The notes under the pieces: model-generated
Seen by the model: the letters and a program-made list of their open reading frames with translations, nothing else
Told to the model about the DNA's origin: nothing
The model's database searches: none
Shown here: positions 57,525-64,000 of the stretch, piece by piece
Layout of the letters: the number at the start of each line of letters is the position of its first letter
How positions within the stretch are numbered: the stretch's first letter is position 1
NCBI RefSeq assembly: GCF_015140235.1
Contig: NZ_AP023321.1
Span: 1,850,501-1,914,500 of the forward strand
DNA length: 64,000 nucleotides
DNA from: Solibaculum mannosilyticum
GTDB lineage: Bacteria; Bacillota; Clostridia; Oscillospirales; Acutalibacteraceae
Direction: 5' to 3'
Position numbers and translations under genes: made by a program

Positions 57525-58186
57525 TGATCCCCATTCGATTTTTCTTTGAAAAGAAGGGAGCTGCGCGTTTTATCTCCCACCTGGACGTCAACCGCTGTAT
57601 GGCTCGGGCCGTCCGCCGCGCCCATCTCCCCCTGTGGTATACGGAGGGTTTCAATCCCCACCCATATCTGACCTTTCCTCTGCCCCTGTCCCTAGGCGTC
57701 ATTGGACTTCGGGAACCCATGGATCTGCGTCTGGTGGAGGAGATGGATCTGGAGGAAGCGGTAAGACGTCTCAATGGACATATGCCCGAAGACGTTAAAT
57801 TTTTAAGCGCCGCCCCTCCCATCATGAAGGCCAAGGATATTGCCTGGGCCTCCTATGAACTGCATACCAGGTGGCAGGGACATACCGTCCGCGAGACGGC
57901 GGAGTTTCTTTCGGATGCCCTGTCTCGCCCCACCCTCTGCGCCCTCAAGCGCACCAAAAAAGGGGGACAAAAGGAAGTGGATGTAAAATCCCACATCCGC
58001 AGTTTCTCAGTGGAAGAGGCTGATGATTTTGTCCGTCTGCGCCTCACCCTACCGGCCGGCGCCAGCGTCAACGTCAATCCCACGTTGGTGCTCCAGGCGG
58101 TGGAGAATGCAACAGGCGTTCTGGTGGACGCTCCCATCCTCATTCGGGACGGCATCTTTAACGCTGATCTAACATCTTTCCTTTAA
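57524..58186 (+). CDS. TIGR03936-family radical-SAM-associated protein
   Basis: 220-aa protein with the family start 'IRFFFEKKGAARFISHLDVNRCMARAVRRAHLPLWYTEGFNPHPYL'. ATG at 57524 shares a base with the TGA of the radical-SAM gene (TGATG), so the two are translationally coupled. The first 17 codons of the longer open frame lie in the previous gene and are discarded. In some genomes this domain is fused to the radical-SAM protein. Function unknown; the coupled partner is its only clue. Confidence 0.9.
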   Translation: MIPIRFFFEKKGAARFISHLDVNRCMARAVRRAHLPLWYTEGFNPHPYLTFPLPLSLGVIGLREPMDLRLVEEMDLEEAVRRLNGHMPEDVKFLSAAPPIMKAKDIAWASYELHTRWQGHTVRETAEFLSDALSRPTLCALKRTKKGGQKEVDVKSHIRSFSVEEADDFVRLRLTLPAGASVNVNPTLVLQAVENATGVLVDAPILIRDGIFNADLTSFL

Positions 58187-58217
58187 TGTATCCATCTTTT
58201 GAAAGAAGGCACTTTTC

Positions 58218-59027
58218 ATGGTTATCGATTTTCACACCCACGTATTCCCTGATAAGATCGCCGGACGTACCATCGAGGTTTTAGAGGGCAATTCCAACTT
58301 CAAAGCCGCCATTCCTGGGACGCTGGACGCACTGCTCTCCTCCATGGAGCGCAATGCCATCGATCATTCGGTGGTGTTGCCCATCGCCACCAAGCCGTCC
58401 CAAACGGCTTCTATTTTGCGCTTTGCTGCCGAGATCGATAAATTACCCAACATCACATCCTTCGGCAGCGTCCACCCCGACAGCGACGATGTAAAAGGCG
58501 ATATTCGCCGCATCAAAGAGGCGGGGCTCAAAGGTATTAAACTCCATCCGGACTACCAGGGCTTTTTCATCGACGACGTCAAGGCTGTGCGCACCATCGC
58601 CCTGGCGGCTGAGGAGGATTTGACGGTCATCGTCCACGCCGGGGAGGATATCGCTTTCCCGGATGTCCATCATTGTACGCCCCAGCGTATCCGCCGCATC
58701 CTGCCCGACATCAAGGGCTGCCGATTTGTGTGCGCCCACTTGGGCGGATGGCGGTACTGGGACGATGTGGAGCGGTATCTCACGGACACTGACGTCTACA
58801 TCGACACCTGCTTTACCTTCGGCTGGTGCGAGACCGAGCAGATTGTGCGCATTCTCAAGAGCTTCAATCCCGACCGCATCCTGTTTGGAACCGACAGTCC
58901 CTGGGATGATCAGGGCAAAGCGGTGGAACGACTAAAGTCTGCAGGGCTTCCGGAGAATTTGCTTCAGAAGATCTTGCATCAAAACGCACAGGTTCTTTTA
59001 GGAATGTCTTCTGCTCAGGAAAAATAA
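58218..59027 (+). CDS. amidohydrolase family 2 protein
   Basis: 269-aa TIM-barrel metal-dependent hydrolase or decarboxylase. The HxH pair is H6/H8 ('DFHTHVF'), followed by 'GIKLHPDYQGF' (H110), H140 ('VIVHAGED'), H174 ('CAHLGG') and D226 ('FGTDSPW'), the set expected for Amidohydro_2 proteins. No signal peptide. It begins 31 bases after the TIGR03936 gene with GAAAGAAGG upstream and is followed by a terminator, so it closes the radical-SAM operon. The substrate cannot be inferred. Confidence 0.85.
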   Translation: MVIDFHTHVFPDKIAGRTIEVLEGNSNFKAAIPGTLDALLSSMERNAIDHSVVLPIATKPSQTASILRFAAEIDKLPNITSFGSVHPDSDDVKGDIRRIKEAGLKGIKLHPDYQGFFIDDVKAVRTIALAAEEDLTVIVHAGEDIAFPDVHHCTPQRIRRILPDIKGCRFVCAHLGGWRYWDDVERYLTDTDVYIDTCFTFGWCETEQIVRILKSFNPDRILFGTDSPWDDQGKAVERLKSAGLPENLLQKILHQNAQVLLGMSSAQEK

Positions 59028-59072
59028 GCTGTTGCGGCCGGTCAAATCGGCGTTATACATCGCAGTATGTCC

Positions 59073-59110
59073 AAAGGCTGTGGGAACTTGACCGTTCCGC
59101 AGCCTTTTTT
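59073..59110 (+). terminator. terminator before addB
   Basis: AAAGGCTGTGGGAAC pairs with GTTCCGCAGCCTTTTTT (one bulge) and runs into T's. Confidence 0.9.
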
Positions 59111-59145
59111 GCCATTTTTATGATCCCAGGAAAAGGAGGGGTTTT

Positions 59146-62100
59146 GTGCTTCATCTCATGTTAGGCCGGGCTGGATTTGGAAAAACTTCCTGCATTCATC
59201 AGGAGCTGGCATCCCGGGTAAAAGAAGGTGAACAGCGTCTAATGCTGCTGGTTCCGGAACAATTTTCCTTTGAAAGCGAGCGGGCACTGCTTGCACTCCT
59301 AGGGCCGAAATTGGCTCAAGCCGTTCAGGTGGTCAGCTTTACCCGTTTGGCACAGCGTCTATTGCAGCAGGAGGGAGTCTCCTCTTCCAAGCGGCTGGAC
59401 GACAGCGGCCGGGCCATGCTGATGAGTCTGGCCCTCTCCCAGGCTCAGGATCACTTAACCGTTTACCGTCCTCAGGCACAGACGCCGGGGATGATTCAGT
59501 CCATGCTTTCAGCATCGGCGGAATTCAAGATGTGCGGTATATCGCCGGATCAGCTTGGGGCGGTTTCCCATTCCTTATCCGGACCGCTGGGTTCCAAAAT
59601 AGCTGATCTGTCTGCTGTACTTTCCCTATACGACGCCCTCGTATCCCAAAGCTATGTCGATCCCATGGACGATCTCACCCATTTTGCCTGCCTGCTCTCC
59701 CAAAAGCCTTTGCTTCAAGGATGGCAGATCTTCTTGGACGGCTTTAACGGTTTTACAGGCCAGGAATGGCTGGTAATCCGCCGGATGATGGAACAGGCGT
59801 CCGACCTGTGGGTTACGTTGTGCACCGACCGGTTGGACGATCCCGACAACAGTTCCGGATTGTTCTCCCCTGTTTCCGAGACCGGACGGAGTCTTCGTCG
59901 CATGGCAAAGGAAGCGGAAATCCCAGTAGCTTCTCCCGTCTATTTGAATGAGGCCGTGCGTTTTGCCTCCCCCTGTCTCAAAGAATTGGAGGAGAACATC
60001 TTCCGGTACGATTCTCTTCCCTGTGAATCCAGGCCTTCCGCCATCGTCCTCTACGAAGCGGCCGATCCCTTCGATGAGGCCGACTTTGTCGCCCGCTCCA
60101 TTCATCGTCTCATCCGGGAACAAGGGTTGCGATACAAAAACATCGCCGTCATCGCCCGCTCCATTGATCCTTACCTGGGAATCCTGGACGAGGCGCTCCA
60201 TCGGTACGGCATCCCGTGTTTTGCCGACCGCCGGGTGGAGGTGGAGACAAAACCATTGCCGCAGGCAGTGCTGTCGGCGTTGGAGGCGGTGAGCAGCCGA
60301 TGGGACACCGGAGCTGTTTTGAGGGCCTGTAAGACAGGGTTCATGGGCCTCGGGACGGAGGACATTGCGAAGCTCGAAAACTATGTGCTTCTCTGGAAGA
60401 TCTCTGGAAGCCGTTGGACAAGTCCCTGGCACGGCAATCCCCGGGGATTTGTGGAACAGGAAACCGAAGAGGATATCCTCGCCCTGGAGGCCATCAACGG
60501 ACTGCGGGAAAGGGTCATGGCCCCCCTCCTTTCTTTGGAACAGGGTCTTACCGGTACGGGGGCGCAGATGGCGCAGGCTGTCTGGCACTTTTTGGAGGAC
60601 GTCGCCGCTCCCGATACCTTGCGGGCCATGGTACAACAATTGGAATCCCGCGGAGAGCACGATTTGGCCGACCAGCTCAACCGCTCCTGGGATTCTGTGG
60701 TCGGCCTTCTGGACCAGGCTGTCGATACCCTGTCCAATGCCGACATGACGCCTTCTCGGTTCCGCGAACTGCTGCAATTGGCCCTGTCCACCTGCGACTT
60801 AGGTCACATTCCCCAGGGTTTGGATCAGGTTTCTTTGGGCAGCGCCGACCGGATGCGTCCGGCCGATGTAGAGGTGGCATTCCTGGTGGGCGCCAATGAA
60901 GGGGAATTCCCCGCTTCCAACACGTCGTCAGGGCTTTTGGGAGACAGCGAACGCAAGCAGTTGATCGCTTACGGACTCCCTTTGTCGGATACCGCCCAAC
61001 ATCGCGCCTGTGAGGAACAGTTTTTGGCCTATACCTCCCTGTTTGTCCCTTCCCATCAATTGTACGTCAGCTACACCCGCCAGAATGTCTCCGGGGAAAA
61101 CACCCTTCCCTCCTCTCTCTTTTCCGAGATCCGTCGGTGTTTTCCATCCCTTCGCATCCAAACTACCCCGCAAGAACTGGAGGAGCTTATAGAAGCCGAG
61201 GCGCCGGCCTTCGATCAGTGCGCCTCCCATCTAAAGGACAACACTCCGAAAGCTGCCTCCTTGCGCGCCTATTTTTCCGCTTCTCCCCAATGGTCAGACC
61301 GGATGTCCGCCCTGTTCCGAGCCGCCGATGCATCGCCGATCGCTTTTTCCCATCCGGAAGGTGCCCGGGCCTTGTTCGGCGGATCCATGCGGTTGTCGGC
61401 CACCCGCATTGAGCAATACCATCTTTGCCGCTTTGCCTACTTTTGCAAATACGGGTTGTCCGCCAATGTGCGACGTCCAGCCGAGGTGGACGCCCTGGAA
61501 TACGGCTCCATGACCCATTTTCTGTTGGAACATCTTTTGTCCCGGTTTGACAGCTCATCTTGGGAAGCTCTCTCCACCAGCGAGCAGTTCTCCTGCATTG
61601 AGGGGTTGGCCGACCAATACGTCTGCACTCGTCTGGGAGGGTGGGAGGATAAATCCCCCCGTTTCAAAGCCTTACTGCACCGTTTCACACGCTCCTGCCT
61701 GGCGCTGGCCCAGCATCTTTTTCGGGAACAAGAGCAAAGTTCTTTTATCCCTGTGGATTTTGAGTTGGCGGTTGGTCGGGACGGCGATGTAAAACCATTT
61801 ACCCTCCTGCTGCCCGGCGGGGAACGCATCCAGGTAGAGGGAAAAATAGACCGGGTGGACATCATGCAGAAGGACGGCATATCCTACGTCCGGGTGGTGG
61901 ACTACAAAACCGGCGTTAAGAAATTCCGGCTCTCCGACATTCTCTACGGCCTCAATATGCAAATGCTTCTTTACCTCATCGCTCTCTGGCGGGATAACTC
62001 CAAATACGGCTCTGTCGTGCCCGCAGGCATCCTCTACATGCCGGCCCTGGAATCGGCGGTGGAATTGGACCGTCATGCCGATTCCAAAGCGTTAGCCCTC

Positions 62101-62496
62101 AAAAAGACGGCCGGATTTAAAATGAACGGCCTTGTTTTGGATGATCCCACTGTGGTCCAGGGGATGGAACCGGGAGCTAAGGGAATCTTCATTCCGGTCA
62201 AGGCTCTCAAAAACGGCGGATTTGACGCCCGTTCCAGTCTGGCATCCCTGGCACAGCTGGGACGTATTGAAGAGCATATCCGGCTGATCTTAACCCAAAT
62301 GGCTCAAAGCTTACAGAACGGCGACATCTCCGCCCTTCCCATCCAGGGAAGCGGCATAGACGCCTGCCAGTACTGCCCGTATCACGCTGTATGCGGCTGG
62401 GAAAAGGGCGATGCATCCCGCCCCTTTCAGACGATGAAAAACGACCAGGTTTTTGAAACCATCCGATGTGAGGAAGGAGGGACTTCTCATGAGTAG
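59146..62496 (+). CDS. addB: AddB subunit of the AddAB helicase-nuclease
   Basis: 1,116-aa subunit. The P-loop is 'LGRAGFGKTSC' at residues 6-16, the central inactivated-helicase part is long, and the C-terminal nuclease has 'VDYKTGVKKF'. The 4Fe-4S cysteines appear as 'FAYFCKYGL' plus 'CQYCPYHAVC'. AddAB resects double-strand breaks to Chi-like sites for recombination, the Gram-positive counterpart of RecBCD. GTG at 59146 follows AAGGAGGGG. It overlaps addA by 8 bases, so both subunits are made together. Confidence 0.94.
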   Translation: MLHLMLGRAGFGKTSCIHQELASRVKEGEQRLMLLVPEQFSFESERALLALLGPKLAQAVQVVSFTRLAQRLLQQEGVSSSKRLDDSGRAMLMSLALSQAQDHLTVYRPQAQTPGMIQSMLSASAEFKMCGISPDQLGAVSHSLSGPLGSKIADLSAVLSLYDALVSQSYVDPMDDLTHFACLLSQKPLLQGWQIFLDGFNGFTGQEWLVIRRMMEQASDLWVTLCTDRLDDPDNSSGLFSPVSETGRSLRRMAKEAEIPVASPVYLNEAVRFASPCLKELEENIFRYDSLPCESRPSAIVLYEAADPFDEADFVARSIHRLIREQGLRYKNIAVIARSIDPYLGILDEALHRYGIPCFADRRVEVETKPLPQAVLSALEAVSSRWDTGAVLRACKTGFMGLGTEDIAKLENYVLLWKISGSRWTSPWHGNPRGFVEQETEEDILALEAINGLRERVMAPLLSLEQGLTGTGAQMAQAVWHFLEDVAAPDTLRAMVQQLESRGEHDLADQLNRSWDSVVGLLDQAVDTLSNADMTPSRFRELLQLALSTCDLGHIPQGLDQVSLGSADRMRPADVEVAFLVGANEGEFPASNTSSGLLGDSERKQLIAYGLPLSDTAQHRACEEQFLAYTSLFVPSHQLYVSYTRQNVSGENTLPSSLFSEIRRCFPSLRIQTTPQELEELIEAEAPAFDQCASHLKDNTPKAASLRAYFSASPQWSDRMSALFRAADASPIAFSHPEGARALFGGSMRLSATRIEQYHLCRFAYFCKYGLSANVRRPAEVDALEYGSMTHFLLEHLLSRFDSSSWEALSTSEQFSCIEGLADQYVCTRLGGWEDKSPRFKALLHRFTRSCLALAQHLFREQEQSSFIPVDFELAVGRDGDVKPFTLLLPGGERIQVEGKIDRVDIMQKDGISYVRVVDYKTGVKKFRLSDILYGLNMQMLLYLIALWRDNSKYGSVVPAGILYMPALESAVELDRHADSKALALKKTAGFKMNGLVLDDPTVVQGMEPGAKGIFIPVKALKNGGFDARSSLASLAQLGRIEEHIRLILTQMAQSLQNGDISALPIQGSGIDACQYCPYHAVCGWEKGDASRPFQTMKNDQVFETIRCEEGGTSHE

Positions 62497-64000
62497 CGCC
62501 AAGTGGACATCCGACCAGAACGATGCCATCGTGACCCGTGGAGGATCCCTGTTGGTATCGGCGGCGGCCGGATCGGGAAAAACCGCTGTGTTGGTCCAGC
62601 GGGTCATCGAACGCATCACTGATCCCCAGCATCCCTGTGACATCGACCGTCTGTTGGTTGTGACCTTCACCCGGGCGGCGGCGGCTGAGATGCGGGGACG
62701 TGTGGCCGCGCGTTTGACGGAGCTGTTGTCCCAGAATCCACACGACTCCAATCTCCACCGCCAGAAGATGCTTCTGGGAAACGCCCATATTTGCACCGTC
62801 CACAGCTTCTGTGTGGACTTGGTGCGGGAGAATTTTCACCTTCTCCACATTGCCCCTGATTTTAAATTGGCTTCCGACGCTCAAATGGTGCTTCTGCGCG
62901 AGCAGGCTGCCGAACAGACCATCGAGCATTTCTATGCACTGGAACATTCCCCTTTTCCCGATCTGGCCGATCTACTGGGCGCCCGGCGCAACGATGCGCC
63001 TCTCGTTCGGGTGATGGACCGGTTGTATGAATTTGTTCGTTCCCACCCCTTCCCCGAACAGTGGATGCAAAAAAAGGCCGACGATTACCGCACCTCTCTC
63101 CCGGTCTGCGAAACCAAATGGGGAGCCGCTGCATTCGCCTATGCCCAAAGCGCTGTGGAATACTGTCGTGGGATTTTAAAATCCTGTCATGCATCCCTCG
63201 GCGTGGATCCTGTGGTAGACGCCGCCTTCTCCCCCTCCTTCTGCGCCATGGAGGACACCCTGGCACAGCTTGCCGCATGCCTAAACAAACAGCGGTGGGA
63301 CGATTGCTACCATCTCCTTGAATCGGCGGCGTTTGAACGCCAAAAGCCCATCAAAAAAGGAGAGGGAGGCCCTCTTAAAGACCGGGCTGGAGCGGTAAAA
63401 AAGGAAATCTCGTCGATTCTTTCCCGCCTACAGGGCATCTTCTCCATGTCGGAACAGGAGTTTTGGGAGGATTTACAAGCTCTATCCCCGCTGGTGGACT
63501 CCCTTATGGGAGCGGTGTCTTTTTACAGCGATACCCTGGATTCCCTCAAGGCCGACCGCAAGCTTCTGGATTTTGGAGACCTGGAGCATTTGGCTTTGCG
63601 GGTATTGGTGCGCCCCGACGCCGATGGATATCGTCAAACGCAGGAAGCGGCCGAGCTGTCCTTCCGCTTTGACGAGGTGCTGGTAGACGAGTACCAGGAC
63701 ACCAACGAAGCCCAGGATATGATCTTTCGTGCGGTATCCCAAGGGGAATCCAATCTCTTTATGGTGGGAGACGTCAAGCAGAGCATTTACCGTTTCCGTC
63801 AGGCCATGCCGGAGATTTTCCTGCGGCGGCGGGATGCCTTCCCCCCTTTGAAAGAGGGACATTTTCCCGCACGCATTACATTGGACCGCAATTTTAGAAG
63901 CCGTAAAGGCGTCACCGACGGCGTCAATTTTGTCTTTTCTCAGCTGATGTCCCGGGAGCTGGGAGAACTGGATTATACCAAAGAGGAATCCCTTGTGTGC
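62489..64000 (+). CDS. addA: AddA helicase-nuclease subunit, partial (runs off window)
   Basis: 504 codons of the N-terminal part of an approximately 1,200-residue protein. The Walker A is AAGSGKT (26-32), motif Ia 'VVTFTRAAAAEMRGRV', motif II 'LVDEYQDTN', motif III 'MVGDVKQSIYRFRQA' and motif IV begins near 'TLDRNFRS'; this is UvrD-type superfamily 1A. ATG at 62489 with AAGGAGGGA is inside the end of addB. The C-terminal nuclease is beyond the window. Confidence 0.95.
   Translation, partial: MSSAKWTSDQNDAIVTRGGSLLVSAAAGSGKTAVLVQRVIERITDPQHPCDIDRLLVVTFTRAAAAEMRGRVAARLTELLSQNPHDSNLHRQKMLLGNAHICTVHSFCVDLVRENFHLLHIAPDFKLASDAQMVLLREQAAEQTIEHFYALEHSPFPDLADLLGARRNDAPLVRVMDRLYEFVRSHPFPEQWMQKKADDYRTSLPVCETKWGAAAFAYAQSAVEYCRGILKSCHASLGVDPVVDAAFSPSFCAMEDTLAQLAACLNKQRWDDCYHLLESAAFERQKPIKKGEGGPLKDRAGAVKKEISSILSRLQGIFSMSEQEFWEDLQALSPLVDSLMGAVSFYSDTLDSLKADRKLLDFGDLEHLALRVLVRPDADGYRQTQEAAELSFRFDEVLVDEYQDTNEAQDMIFRAVSQGESNLFMVGDVKQSIYRFRQAMPEIFLRRRDAFPPLKEGHFPARITLDRNFRSRKGVTDGVNFVFSQLMSRELGELDYTKEESLVC

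Overview
The window looks like an ordinary, gene-dense chromosomal segment from an anaerobic, spore-forming-lineage Firmicute of class Clostridia. My best guess is Oscillospiraceae/Ruminococcaceae, inferred from gene order, moderate GC, strong AGGAGG ribosome binding sites, frequent GTG/TTG starts, a split transketolase, AddAB, a DUF1540 protein, a SpoIVFB-like protease and SAM-I/FMN riboswitches. No species can be named from sequence alone. I saw no prophage, transposase, CRISPR array, tRNA or rRNA.

Region 1 (1-9.6 kb) is the accessory part. It starts with a minus-strand histidine-kinase-like gene, cut by the window edge, in which the phosphoacceptor His appears to be Ala. Next is an operon of a YtrA-type GntR repressor, an ABC ATPase and an ABC-2 permease, behind a sigma-A promoter overlapped by a perfect 12-bp inverted repeat. 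A methyltransferase follows, then a response regulator/sensor kinase pair next to a MacB-type ATPase and a 907-aa FtsX-like permease. Three 11-bp direct repeats lie in front of the ATPase gene.

Region 2 (9.9-24.5 kb, all minus strand) runs, in transcription order: ribU (FMN riboswitch), metK (SAM-I riboswitch), miaA, then an HlyD-like protein, ylmE, sepF, ylmH, divIVA, ileS, lspA, rluD, a HAD phosphatase and the two transketolase halves. It joins vitamin uptake, SAM synthesis, division-site assembly and envelope maturation.

Region 3 (24.8-37.1 kb, minus) is rpoB-rpoC followed by rpsL-rpsG-fusA-tuf. The second set has its own promoter lying over the last codons of rpoC, and tuf has a further promoter.

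Region 4 (37.2-46.1 kb, minus) is a protein quality-control cluster, tig-clpP-clpX-lon-engB, then lysA, with a metallophosphoesterase upstream. A small plus-strand Cys-rich DUF1540 gene lies at 46.2 kb.

Region 5 (46.6-52.9 kb, minus) is rplS with a long structured leader, two tandem type I signal peptidases, rbgA, rnhB, yraN, an M19 dipeptidase and thrC.

Region 6 (53-64 kb, plus) holds a membrane-anchored M23 (LytM) protein broken by an in-frame TAG, a SpoIVFB-like site-2 protease, an unknown membrane protein, the paired radical-SAM genes (TIGR03960/TIGR03936 type), an amidohydrolase and addB-addA (addA runs off the end). The broken M23 gene beside an apparently intact site-2 protease is the most striking observation. 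I found nothing that qualifies with confidence as a wholly new biological system.
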